Notes under the pieces: generated by a model
Database searches by the model: none
Seen by the model: the letters and a program-made list of their open reading frames with translations, nothing else
Told to the model about the DNA's origin: nothing
In this document: piece by piece, positions 8,208-17,112 of the stretch
How the letters are laid out: each line of letters starts with the position of its first letter
Numbering within the stretch: the first letter of the stretch is position 1
Assembly: GCA_022509225.1 (NCBI GenBank)
Contig: JAFLTM010000009.1
Span: forward strand, 1 to 39,620
From: Muribaculaceae bacterium
GTDB lineage: Bacteria; Bacteroidota; Bacteroidia; Bacteroidales; Muribaculaceae
Length of the DNA stretch: 39,620 nucleotides
Direction of reading: 5' to 3'
Made by a program: the position numbers and the translations under genes

Positions 8208-8215
8208 CAAAGGTA
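8208..8215 (-). promoter_or_regulatory. -7 promoter element of the P1B ATPase gene
   Basis: On the minus strand TACCTTTG matches TAnnTTTG, 16 bases before the ATPase ATG, giving a leader of about 10 bases. No clear -33 TTTG is seen. It separates the ATPase from the hut genes upstream on the same strand. Confidence 0.55.
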
Positions 8216-8272
8216 ATAAAATTTTATTGCAACCCGGTGGCAATTCTATAGATTACAACAAACTGTCAAAAT

Positions 8273-9778
8273 CTATTCTATGACGATATCAAATTTTTCA
8301 AGAAAATCCATAGTCTTCTTGATATAATCTTCCATAACTACATCCTCTTCAACAAAAGGCACTTCTTTCCTATAGGTCTCCATTACCGTTTCTATCAGAT
8401 CAGAGGATTTTAACGGGCGACGGAAATCAATGCCCTGAGCAGCATTCATCAATTCTATGGCAGCTATAATTTTCAGGTTATCAATTATCTTATGCAATTT
8501 GGTTGCCGCATTTGCTCCCATTGAAACAATGTCTTCCTGACCATTTGAACTCACTATAGAATCGCACGATGCCGGCCATGCATACATCTTGTTTTGGCTT
8601 ACTAAAGAAGCTGCGGCATATTGAGGAATCATAAAACCGGAATTTAGTCCGGGTTTGGCTACAAGGAATTCAGGGAGTCCTCTCTTCCCTAATATAAGCT
8701 GTGCCACCCTTCTTTCAGAAATATTTCCAAGTTCATGAAGTGCAACCCCCATATAATCAAAAACCAGAGCTATCGGTTCCCCATGAAAATTACCACCGCT
8801 CACAACCAATTCTTCTTCAGGGAAAACGGTGGGATTGTCGGTGACTGAGTTTATCTCTATATGTAATACTTCAGTGACATGATGCATGGCATCCTTCACA
8901 GCCCCATGAACCTGTGGGATGCATCTAAATGAATATGGATCCTGGACTTGAGTCTTTTCACGTTCGATTATTTCACTTCCTTCAAGAATTTTTCTAAAAA
9001 TCTTACCTGTTTCTATCTGTCCGGGATGAGGACGCACTTGTTGCAGACAATCTAAAAAAGGTTCTATTCTTCCATCGTATGCCTCAAGACTCATAGCTCC
9101 GAATAAATCAAAGCAATTGACAATGTGCCAACCGTCAATCAGGGCTTTGATACCATTTGCCGACATAAATTGGGTTCCATTGAGAAGTGCAAGTCCCTCT
9201 TTAGATTTAAGTTTGATTGGTTCCCATCCAAACATTTCCAATATTTCCGAACCGGACAAAACCTTATTTTCAAAAATAACCTTTCCCTCACCTATTAACG
9301 GAAGAAAAAGATTAGCCAAGGGTGCCAAATCTCCGGAAGCTCCTAAAGACCCTCTGTCATACACTATCGGATAGATTCCGTTATTATAAAAGTCGATGAT
9401 TCGCTGCACCGTAATTATCTGTACTCCACTAAAACCCATTGACAGGGCATGAGCTTTCAATAAAAGCATCAGTTTGACAACAATTGGAGCGACAGGGGTT
9501 CCTACACTGCATGAATGACTTTTAACCAGATTTTCCTGAAGTTCGGTTAATTCTTCACGAGAAATATGTTTGTTACAAAGAGAGCCGAAACCTGTAGTTA
9601 TACCATAGATAGGCTCAGTGTTTTCATCAGTCTTTTTATCAAGGAAATCCCTACATTTTGAAATTCTTGACTTAGCTTCATCAGATAATGAAAGGGTATA
9701 ATCATCCTTTAGAATCTTTTCTATAAGATCATAAGTGAGAAGGCTTGAACCTATCTCATAGTTTTTATCAGGATTCAT
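8273..9778 (-). CDS. hutH: Histidine ammonia-lyase
   Basis: A 501-residue enzyme that deaminates L-histidine to urocanate and ammonia. The catalytic methylidene-imidazolone precursor Ala-Ser-Gly is at 147-149 in GSLGASGDLAP. YGITTGFG near 58-65 supplies the catalytic tyrosine, and the VTDNP, GGNFHGEP and KQ/QDxYSxRCIPQVHG-type segments of the family are present. Length is normal. It is the last gene of the hut run, 3 bases after the cyclodeaminase gene. First enzyme of the pathway encoded last suggests one polycistronic mRNA rather than stepwise control. Confidence 0.97.
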   Translation of the reverse strand: MNPDKNYEIGSSLLTYDLIEKILKDDYTLSLSDEAKSRISKCRDFLDKKTDENTEPIYGITTGFGSLCNKHISREELTELQENLVKSHSCSVGTPVAPIVVKLMLLLKAHALSMGFSGVQIITVQRIIDFYNNGIYPIVYDRGSLGASGDLAPLANLFLPLIGEGKVIFENKVLSGSEILEMFGWEPIKLKSKEGLALLNGTQFMSANGIKALIDGWHIVNCFDLFGAMSLEAYDGRIEPFLDCLQQVRPHPGQIETGKIFRKILEGSEIIEREKTQVQDPYSFRCIPQVHGAVKDAMHHVTEVLHIEINSVTDNPTVFPEEELVVSGGNFHGEPIALVFDYMGVALHELGNISERRVAQLILGKRGLPEFLVAKPGLNSGFMIPQYAAASLVSQNKMYAWPASCDSIVSSNGQEDIVSMGANAATKLHKIIDNLKIIAAIELMNAAQGIDFRRPLKSSDLIETVMETYRKEVPFVEEDVVMEDYIKKTMDFLEKFDIVIE

Positions 9779-9781
9779 AAT

Positions 9782-10402
9782 TTAGAATATAACAGTATCT
9801 AACAAAGCAGCTTCCTTAACCTGTGCCTCATCGTTTAATGCCATACATTCCCTTTCCAGCTCTTCCGCTTTTCTTCTATCTTCCAAGCCTGACAGGTTTA
9901 TTCTTACATTGAGAATTGCGCCCATGGCAGCCGTCCTTGCACACATAATTGCGACACAGGCATCCGTGATTGCATTTTTATTTCCTTTGCTTCCTACAGT
10001 AATTATATCATTCATTATCTGAACCGCTGTTTTTGCCACACTCAATGGCACCAGAGCCGCATGCAATGTGGCAGCCTGAATTGCATCTTTTCTGGATTCA
10101 ATTTCGGACTCTGTCTCTTTTGGCATTTTAAATGCGTCAAACACAAGCTGATAAGCCGCTGCATCCTCATCAATATAATCAAGAAATTTAAGACGCGCTT
10201 TTTCCATTCTGCCGGCAACTTCAATCATTTCATTTTCAACATCAGAATATTTTTTTCTACCTATGGTTAGTCCGGTAACCATTTGCGCCAATGAAGCAGA
10301 CAACGCACCACAGAGAGCCGAAATACTCCCCCCTCCCGGCACGGGTTCATTTCCATAGGTTTTTGCTAAAAATTCTTTTAAGTTAAGGTCTTGAAGTCTC
10401 AT
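9782..10402 (-). CDS. fchA: Formimidoyl-THF cyclodeaminase (stand-alone FchA/FTCD C-domain)
   Basis: A 206-residue all-helical protein of the cyclodeaminase/cyclohydrolase family. It converts 5-formimino-THF to 5,10-methenyl-THF and ammonia, passing the histidine carbon into the folate pool. The N-terminal glycine-rich EPVPGGGSISALCGALSASL motif is the family signature; DEDAAAY and IMNDIITVGSKGNKNAITDA follow. In mammals this is the C-terminal domain of bifunctional FTCD; here it is a separate gene. It sits between hutI (48 bases upstream) and hutH (3 bases downstream), which supports a role in histidine breakdown. Confidence 0.93.
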   Translation of the reverse strand: MRLQDLNLKEFLAKTYGNEPVPGGGSISALCGALSASLAQMVTGLTIGRKKYSDVENEMIEVAGRMEKARLKFLDYIDEDAAAYQLVFDAFKMPKETESEIESRKDAIQAATLHAALVPLSVAKTAVQIMNDIITVGSKGNKNAITDACVAIMCARTAAMGAILNVRINLSGLEDRRKAEELERECMALNDEAQVKEAALLDTVIF

Positions 10403-10450
10403 GATATATAAAGATTAAGATTTATTTTCTAAAATAGGCAAATAGTTAAA

Positions 10451-11716
10451 TCACAGTTTAAGCATTCCTACGCTATCATAAACTAACCGGCCGTGGAATA
10501 TTGTTGATTTCACACAATTCATTCCAACAAAATATGGAAGAACCTTATAATTATCACACCCAAGAATTAACAGATCCCCCCGTTTACCTTTTTCTATTGT
10601 TCCGACCTTGTGCGCCAACCCTAAAGCTGCAGCGCCATTTAATGTCAGTGCCGTGATTACTTCCTCAATGGTCATATTCATGTAAATACAAGCAAGCGCT
10701 ATGGTGAGGGGTATCGATCCTGAGAAACAACTGCCGGGATTTAAATCAGTGGCAAGTGCCACGGCACAACCGGTGTCTATAAATTTTCTTGCCGGAGCAT
10801 AGGGTTCTTTTAAAGCAAAAGCGGTCAGTGGTAATAGAGTAGCCACAACCCCTTTTTCACTCATTCTTTTAATTCCTTCTTCACTTATATGCAACAAATG
10901 ATCAGCCGACGTGGCATCGAGGTCAGCTGCAAGTTCTGCACCCCCAAGACTAACTATCTCATCGGCATGAAGTTTTATTCCATAACCTAATCTTTTTGCT
11001 TCCTCCAACAATCTTCTGGAATCTTGCAGTTCGAAGACATTCTTTTCACAAAAGATATCACAAAACTTAGCTTTGTCTTTGAATTGTGACAAATTGTCTA
11101 TTATAAAATCAATGTAAGCCTCTGCATTTCCGTTAAATTCCTTTGGGATGGCATGTGCTCCCATATAGGTGGAAACAATCTCCTGCTTTTTATGAGGTGA
11201 TGCATTAAGTTCAGAAATAACATCAAGAATCTTCATTTCTGTTTCCAGATCAAGGCCATATCCACTTTTAACCTCCACTGTGGTGACACCCATTTCCGAA
11301 ATCTTATCTAAAAACCATCGGGTTTTAACAATAAGATCATCTTTTGAGATCTCCCTGGTTGCATCTACAGTTGATTGTATTCCCCCACCCCTTTCCATTA
11401 TTGACATATAAGAATCGCCTTTCAACCGCCATTCGAATTCATCAATACGGAAACCACCGAAAACAAGATGTGTGTGGGAATCAATAAAACCCGGCAATAC
11501 CACATTCCCCTTACACTTAAGATTAACATATTCCCCCTTATTGACTGAGATATCACAATCTGAAGCTTTCCCGGCATAAGTTATGATGCCATCTTTAATA
11601 ATTATAGAAGCGTCTTCTACGATATGCAAATCTTTCATTTGCACACCTTTGGCAGCCTTATCTCCTAAAGGGGTTACAATTTTAACGTCTTCAAGAATGA
11701 GATTGCCTTGAGTCAT
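10451..11716 (-). CDS. hutI: Imidazolonepropionase
   Basis: A 421-residue amidohydrolase-fold enzyme that hydrolyses 4-imidazolone-5-propionate to N-formimino-L-glutamate. The metal-binding HTH (H81, H83) follows PGFIDS, EVKSGYGLDLETEMK is a substrate-loop signature, KLHADEI contributes another metal histidine, and ALATDLNPGS contains the catalytic aspartate. Length is typical. Its ATG (11714-11716) directly abuts the TAA of the formimidoyltransferase gene with no gap, so the two are translationally linked. Confidence 0.97.
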   Translation of the reverse strand: MTQGNLILEDVKIVTPLGDKAAKGVQMKDLHIVEDASIIIKDGIITYAGKASDCDISVNKGEYVNLKCKGNVVLPGFIDSHTHLVFGGFRIDEFEWRLKGDSYMSIMERGGGIQSTVDATREISKDDLIVKTRWFLDKISEMGVTTVEVKSGYGLDLETEMKILDVISELNASPHKKQEIVSTYMGAHAIPKEFNGNAEAYIDFIIDNLSQFKDKAKFCDIFCEKNVFELQDSRRLLEEAKRLGYGIKLHADEIVSLGGAELAADLDATSADHLLHISEEGIKRMSEKGVVATLLPLTAFALKEPYAPARKFIDTGCAVALATDLNPGSCFSGSIPLTIALACIYMNMTIEEVITALTLNGAAALGLAHKVGTIEKGKRGDLLILGCDNYKVLPYFVGMNCVKSTIFHGRLVYDSVGMLKL

Positions 11717-12613
11717 TTATTCCATAATTTTAGATTCAAGAATCTGACCGGCACTGAAATTTTCAAGTCCCAGATAATATTCAGCTGTATCCACAATAGC
11801 TGCAAGTGGTACAAGTCCAACAATCTCACTGCCTGCAATAGTTACACCCCATCTTTTTGCTTCAAATTTCACCGTCTCAAAAACACGATAGAGTGAGGTC
11901 TTGGTAAAATCGGTCATATTGATCGAAACTTGAACAATTCCTCGGTCAGCAAGATCCACACCCATTGCCTTGACAAATCTGTAACCTCCGTTTATATGGC
12001 GTATTTTCTTGGCTATGTTAGTGGCTATCTCTATATTCGATGTGTTAAGATTAATATTATATGCCACAAGGGGCATGCGTGCGCCCACTGCAACCGTTCC
12101 TGCGGTGGCATGTCTTTCTGAGGGGCCAAAATCAGGTTTCCATTCCGGCAATTGAATTTTCTCCTTCATGCCCTCAAACTCACCTTTACGAATGGCTGCA
12201 AGATTCTCCCTGTGAGGAGAGCTTGCCGATTTCTCATAAAGGAAAACAGGAAAACCATATTTTTCACCAATTTCCTTACCTACTTGTTTTGACAATTCCA
12301 CACATTCTTCCATGGATGAATTCTTGATCGGGATGAATGGTATAACATCCACTGCACCCATCCTTGGATGTTGCCCTTCGTGCTTATTAAGGTCAATCAG
12401 TTCTATTGCTTTCCCGACTGAAGCTATCACCGCCTCTTTTAGTGGTTGATATTCGCCAACCACAGTCACCACCATCCTGTTGTGATTGATGTCGTTACTG
12501 TAATCAAGAAGTTTCACACCATCCTTGCCACGGAAACAGTCAAGGATTTTTTCCATCTTCTCTTTATCACGGCCTTCACTAAAATTAGGCACACATTCAA
12601 TTATCTGGTTCAT
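11717..12613 (-). CDS. ftcD: Glutamate formimidoyltransferase (FTCD N-domain)
   Basis: A 298-residue protein that moves the formimino group from N-formimino-L-glutamate to THF, giving glutamate. ECVPNFSEGRD at the N-terminus, NHNRMVVTVVG, EGQHPRMGAVDVIPF, and the conserved LNTSNIEIA and FVKAMGVDLADRGIVQVSINMTD blocks are family hallmarks. The start is ATG 12613; an in-frame TTG at 12631 would add six residues. It covers only the transferase domain, the cyclodeaminase being a separate gene in the same operon. It begins 23 bases after hutU and abuts hutI. Confidence 0.95.
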   Translation of the reverse strand: MNQIIECVPNFSEGRDKEKMEKILDCFRGKDGVKLLDYSNDINHNRMVVTVVGEYQPLKEAVIASVGKAIELIDLNKHEGQHPRMGAVDVIPFIPIKNSSMEECVELSKQVGKEIGEKYGFPVFLYEKSASSPHRENLAAIRKGEFEGMKEKIQLPEWKPDFGPSERHATAGTVAVGARMPLVAYNINLNTSNIEIATNIAKKIRHINGGYRFVKAMGVDLADRGIVQVSINMTDFTKTSLYRVFETVKFEAKRWGVTIAGSEIVGLVPLAAIVDTAEYYLGLENFSAGQILESKIME

Positions 12614-12636
12614 ATTGTTATTTTTCAACAAATAAT

Positions 12637-14634
12637 TTAATTTTTCACCAAGGATTCAAGATATTGTTCATCGGCAAGGAATGGTTCCGTTATCATGAAA
12701 CCATTTTTAGACTGCGTTTCATTCCAATCTTTCACAGTGGCCATGGCATTTTCATTCCTGGCCCAAGACCTTCGAGCCACACCCCCCATAACATCCCACA
12801 ACATGGCATTTTTAAGAATTTCATCTACACGTTCTGTTCCGTCGAGCAACATTCCGAAACCACCGTTTATCGCTTTACCAATGCCGACACCTCCTCCGTT
12901 ATGCAGAGCCACAAGACTCATTCCTCGAGCACAGTTACCTGCGAAACACTGCACCGCCATATCCGCCATAACATTGGAGCCATCCTTAATATTTGAAGTC
13001 TCTCTGAAAGGCGAGTCAGTTCCACTAACGTCATGATGATCCCGACCAAGCATTACAGGGCCGATCTCACCATTTCTCACCATTTCATTAAATTTCAGTG
13101 CAATCTTGAGTCTGCCCATTGCATCCTGATATAAGATTCTGGCCTGTGTTCCTACAACCAGGGCATTCTTTTCAGCATCTCTTATCCAGTTATAATTGTC
13201 TCGATCTTGGCCTCTACGATTTATTTCTATGCAATCCATCGCAGCTTTGTCAGTCTTTAAAAGATCTTCATGACTACCACTCAGGCACACCCATCTGAAA
13301 GGACCGTAACCATAATCGAAAAGCATCGGACCCATGATATCCTCAACATAAGATGGCCATATAAATCCATCCTTTTCATCTATGCCATTTTTAGAAATGT
13401 CTTTTACTCCGGCATCATATATCGCTTTCATAAAAGAATTCCCATAATCAAAGAAATAAGTGCCCTTCTCAGTAAGATTCAGGATTGCATTAAAATGACG
13501 TCGTAGAGATTGATCTACCTTTCTCTTGAATTCTTCTGGATTATCATGCAGCATGTCAGTGCGTTCTTCAAAAGTGAGTCCCGCGGGACAATAACCTCCT
13601 TCATAAACTGCATGGCATGACGTCTGGTCACTAAGCAATTCAACAGGAATATTGTTCTCTACTGCATATTCAAGAAGGTCAACAACATTACCATGATATG
13701 CAATTGACAAAGGCTCTTTTTTTGCGAGAGCGACTTCGGCCATTCGGAAAGCTTCAGGGATAGAATCTGTAACCTTTGCCACCCAGCCTTGCTCTTTCCG
13801 GGTCTCTATTCTTGATAAATCCACTTCGGCAATTATCGCTACCGCACCGGCAATTTCAGCAGCTTTTGGTTGTGCGCCACTCATCCCTCCTAAACCGGAA
13901 GATATAAAAAGATGACCTTTGAGATCGCCGTCTTGAGGTATCCCAAGTTTCATTCTTCCGGCATTTAGCAAGGTATTGAATGTGCCGTGAACTATACCTT
14001 GAGGTCCTATATACATCCATCCTCCCGCAGTCATCTGTCCATAATTGGCAACACCCATTTGCATGGCCTCGTGCCAATCTTTAGGATTGTCGAACATTCC
14101 CACCATCATAGCGTTGGTGATAATGACTCTGGGTGCATCTTTTTTAGACGGGAAAAGTCCCAAGGGATGACCGGATTCCACAACCAATGTCTGTTCATCC
14201 GTCAGTTCTTCAAGATATTTTTTTATCAAGGAATATTGCAACCAATTCTGACAAACCTGACCTGTTTCTCCATAAGTGACCAGTTCATAGGGATAAAGAG
14301 CAACATCAAATGAGAGATTGTTATCAATCATGACCTGAAATGCTTTGCCTGCAAGACATCTACCTTTATACTCATCAATAGGTTTTGCTTTCAAGTCACC
14401 TTCGGGTCTCCAACGATAGGCATAAATCCTTCCTCTTGTTCTCAATTCTTCAAGAAATTCCGGTGCTATCGTCTCATGCAATTCCGGGGGAAGATAACGC
14501 AAAGCATTTTTTAATGCTGTCACAGTTTTTTCTGCCGACAATGTATAACCCCTGTCGGGTGCCCGTCTGATACCTTTTTTGAATTCAGGATATGATGGCA
14601 GACACCCGTCAAGCAGGATTTTTGAGGTTTTCAT
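12637..14634 (-). CDS. hutU: Urocanate hydratase
   Basis: A 665-residue NAD-dependent enzyme converting urocanate to 4-imidazolone-5-propionate. Visible signatures are VTYGETGQVCQNWLQY, MTAGGWMYIGPQGIVHG, the NAD-binding SSGLGGMSGAQPKA, LLSDQTSCH, and the active-site cysteine region YGPFRWVCLSGSHEDL. At 665 residues it belongs to the long form seen in Bacteroidetes, about 100 residues longer than the gamma-proteobacterial enzyme. It lies 21 bases after the small ABM-fold gene and 23 bases before the formimidoyltransferase gene, so it is the first hut enzyme in the run. Confidence 0.97.
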   Translation of the reverse strand: MKTSKILLDGCLPSYPEFKKGIRRAPDRGYTLSAEKTVTALKNALRYLPPELHETIAPEFLEELRTRGRIYAYRWRPEGDLKAKPIDEYKGRCLAGKAFQVMIDNNLSFDVALYPYELVTYGETGQVCQNWLQYSLIKKYLEELTDEQTLVVESGHPLGLFPSKKDAPRVIITNAMMVGMFDNPKDWHEAMQMGVANYGQMTAGGWMYIGPQGIVHGTFNTLLNAGRMKLGIPQDGDLKGHLFISSGLGGMSGAQPKAAEIAGAVAIIAEVDLSRIETRKEQGWVAKVTDSIPEAFRMAEVALAKKEPLSIAYHGNVVDLLEYAVENNIPVELLSDQTSCHAVYEGGYCPAGLTFEERTDMLHDNPEEFKRKVDQSLRRHFNAILNLTEKGTYFFDYGNSFMKAIYDAGVKDISKNGIDEKDGFIWPSYVEDIMGPMLFDYGYGPFRWVCLSGSHEDLLKTDKAAMDCIEINRRGQDRDNYNWIRDAEKNALVVGTQARILYQDAMGRLKIALKFNEMVRNGEIGPVMLGRDHHDVSGTDSPFRETSNIKDGSNVMADMAVQCFAGNCARGMSLVALHNGGGVGIGKAINGGFGMLLDGTERVDEILKNAMLWDVMGGVARRSWARNENAMATVKDWNETQSKNGFMITEPFLADEQYLESLVKN

Positions 14635-14655
14635 GGTATTAGATTAAACGAAAAA

Positions 14656-14943
14656 TCAAAGTCTTTTTGTCATGTCGAAATGTTCAAGTTTCAATTCTGC
14701 ATTATTTTGCATTATTGAAACTTCATCATGAAAAACTTGAGAATTAGAATGTGCATCAAGTGCTTCTTTATCTCTCCAGGTCTCACATATCATCAATACT
14801 TCCGGTCTTGTAGCGCTTTCAAAAATATCATACGCCACACATCCATCCTGCTTTAATGATGCTGCAGTAAGTCTTTTTGCAGCTTCAAGAACTAATGCCT
14901 TTTTATCTTCCTTAACAGCTATAAAACAATTTATTCTAATCAT
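14656..14943 (-). CDS. ABM-fold putative quinol monooxygenase
   Basis: A 95-residue protein with the dimeric alpha/beta barrel pattern of the antibiotic biosynthesis monooxygenase family (YgiN-like). It opens with MIRINCFIAVKEDKKALVLEAA, has the DGCVAYDIFESATRPEVLMICETW strand-turn-strand core, and closes with SNSQVFHDEVSIMQ. Family members act on quinols or related small aromatics, some as redox or stress proteins; the substrate here is unknown. It lies between the M3 peptidase gene (24 bases) and hutU (21 bases) in the same direction, an unusual companion for hut genes. Confidence 0.85.
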   Translation of the reverse strand: MIRINCFIAVKEDKKALVLEAAKRLTAASLKQDGCVAYDIFESATRPEVLMICETWRDKEALDAHSNSQVFHDEVSIMQNNAELKLEHFDMTKRL

Positions 14944-14967
14944 ATAGCAAAATTTATATTAAAGTTA

Positions 14968-17109
14968 TTATTTAATTCCGTCACGATGAAGCAATGCTTC
15001 AACACTGGCATCCTTACCTCTGAATTCACGGTAAAGCTCAGTCGGATCAACCGTTCCACCGCTTTGTAGCATTTTCTTGAATCTCTTTGCCGGTTCCGGA
15101 TTAAAGATTCCCTCTTCTTTAAAAGCTGCAAATGCATCTGCATCAAGAACCTCCGCCCATTTATATCCGTAATAACCGGCGGCATATCCTCCTGAAAAAA
15201 TATGTCCGAAAGAGGGGGAGGTCACACAATTCTCCACAACATCAAACACTCTAACCGGGTTTTGTGCATTTTCCTCAAAATCATCTACTGATGTTTCTTT
15301 AGAAATTGGCTCATTGATTGTATGATAAGCCATATCGAGATACCCGAATCCCAACTGACGCATACAGGCATAGGCAGCTCCAAACTGATTTGAACTTATA
15401 AATCTGTCTATCAATTCTTCAGGCATTTTCTCACCGGTGGAATAATGTTTTGCAAACCCATCGAGATATTCCTTTTCTGTAAGGAAATTTTCATTGAATT
15501 GAGAGAATAATTCAACAAAATCATGATATACATTTGTTCCGCTCAATGATGCATAGGTTGCCTGTGAAGAAAGCCCATGCAGGGCATGTCCGAATTCATG
15601 CAAGAATGTTTCAACTTCATACGGAGTCAGCAATACCGGATCATCTCCCACAGGTTTTGAGAAATTGGTGACAATGGAAATCAATGGAAGCTTCCTGTTT
15701 CCCTCGTCATCTTTTGTTTCTCCGCGGAATTCTGTCATCCACGCGCCCGGAGATTTCCCGGGTCTATAATAAAAGTCGGCATATAATATTCCCAGAATTT
15801 CTCCATCGTTATCATAGACTTCAAATACTTTAACATCGGGATGATACACCGGCAACTCTTTATTTTCCTTAAAAGTATATCCATACAGCCTTGTGGCAAG
15901 TCCCAACACTCCCTCTATAGTGTTGTTTAATTCGAAATATGGTTTCATGTCTTCATCATTGAAAGCATATTTGTCATTTTTCAACTTATCTGCCCAATAA
16001 CTATAATCCCATGGCATTAGTTTAAAATCATTCCCTTGGGAAGAGTTGGCATAATCTTCAATCTCCTTAAGCTCTTTTTTCACAGGTTCAGAATAATTTA
16101 TCCTTAACTGCTCAAGGAGATTCATCACGTGTTCCGGTGTACCTGCCATGGTGCCCTGAAGCTGATATTCTGCAAAATTGTTCTTCCCCATTACTTTGGC
16201 AAGTTCTAACCTTGTATTGGCAATATCCTTCAAAATTTTAGTATTGTCATATTCCTCTCCGTTATTCCTTGAGTTATACAATTCATATAGTTGTTTCCTT
16301 AATTCTCTGTTATCGGCATATTTCATAAAAGGTGTGTAGGATGGAGCGAAAACAGTAAAGAGGAATAAAGTTTCGTCATCTTCCTTACCCTCTGCTTCCA
16401 ACGTTGCTTTGGCTTCACTTCTGGCAGCATCCCTGATACTTTGGGGCACACCCGACAAGTCATCCTCTTTTAACCATAGCCTACGTTTGGGATTAGACAT
16501 ATCGTTCGTTACATTCTGACTGAATTTCACTGAAAGGTCTGAGAGTTTCGAGTTCAAAGCTCTGTATTTTTCCCGAGCCTCACCTTCAAGATTAGCTCCG
16601 TTTTCAGCAAAATTCCTATAAGTTTCATCCAACAACCTTATTTGTTCGGGATTTAGATTTGCCCGAGCCCCTGTGTCTTCATAAACTGTCTTTACTCTTT
16701 GCCAGAGTTTTTCATTCAACATGATATCAGTGGAATGATGTGAAAGTTCCGGTGTCACTTTTGCAAGCGTATTCATCAGAATCGTGTCGCCTAACGCCGA
16801 CTCAAGATTGCTTAGGGTGAGAACGGCAAGATTCAACACTTCGCCACTTCGGTCTAAAGCTGCAATTGTGTTTTGGAAAGTAGGGGGTTCGGGATTATCC
16901 GTTATTACATTTATCTCTTCATTCTGAATTTTTATACCCTCCATCACTGCCTCTTCCATATCTGAGGCGGCGATTTGATCAAACGGCACTGCCTGATAAG
17001 GCAATTGAGACGGTTGAAGAAGTGCGTTATGTCCCTTCTTGTTATTGCATGCTACATTCATAATAGTGATAAATATAAATGCACTTAAAAGTAATTTTTT
17101 CATTTTCAT
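14968..17109 (-). CDS. M3 family oligopeptidase lipoprotein (Dcp-like)
   Basis: A 713-residue zinc metallopeptidase of the M3 (thimet oligopeptidase/peptidyl-dipeptidase Dcp) family. The HEFGH zinc site is at 504-508 and the third ligand is probably E533 in DFVELFSQFNE. PGKSPGAWMTEFRG and the C-terminal FSGGYAAGYYGYKWAEVLDADAF region are strong M3 signatures. The N-terminus (LLLSAFIFITIMNVAC) is a lipoprotein signal, so the enzyme acts in the envelope on short peptides. Its ATG is 3 bases after the M16 protease stop, and it precedes the ABM and hut genes. Confidence 0.95.
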   Translation of the reverse strand: MKMKKLLLSAFIFITIMNVACNNKKGHNALLQPSQLPYQAVPFDQIAASDMEEAVMEGIKIQNEEINVITDNPEPPTFQNTIAALDRSGEVLNLAVLTLSNLESALGDTILMNTLAKVTPELSHHSTDIMLNEKLWQRVKTVYEDTGARANLNPEQIRLLDETYRNFAENGANLEGEAREKYRALNSKLSDLSVKFSQNVTNDMSNPKRRLWLKEDDLSGVPQSIRDAARSEAKATLEAEGKEDDETLFLFTVFAPSYTPFMKYADNRELRKQLYELYNSRNNGEEYDNTKILKDIANTRLELAKVMGKNNFAEYQLQGTMAGTPEHVMNLLEQLRINYSEPVKKELKEIEDYANSSQGNDFKLMPWDYSYWADKLKNDKYAFNDEDMKPYFELNNTIEGVLGLATRLYGYTFKENKELPVYHPDVKVFEVYDNDGEILGILYADFYYRPGKSPGAWMTEFRGETKDDEGNRKLPLISIVTNFSKPVGDDPVLLTPYEVETFLHEFGHALHGLSSQATYASLSGTNVYHDFVELFSQFNENFLTEKEYLDGFAKHYSTGEKMPEELIDRFISSNQFGAAYACMRQLGFGYLDMAYHTINEPISKETSVDDFEENAQNPVRVFDVVENCVTSPSFGHIFSGGYAAGYYGYKWAEVLDADAFAAFKEEGIFNPEPAKRFKKMLQSGGTVDPTELYREFRGKDASVEALLHRDGIK

Positions 17110-17112
17110 TTT

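Noticed and set aside
8220-8250. Weak inverted repeat ATTGC/GCAAT after hutH
   Set aside because: Only five paired bases with mismatches and no convincing T-run, so not accepted as the hut terminator.
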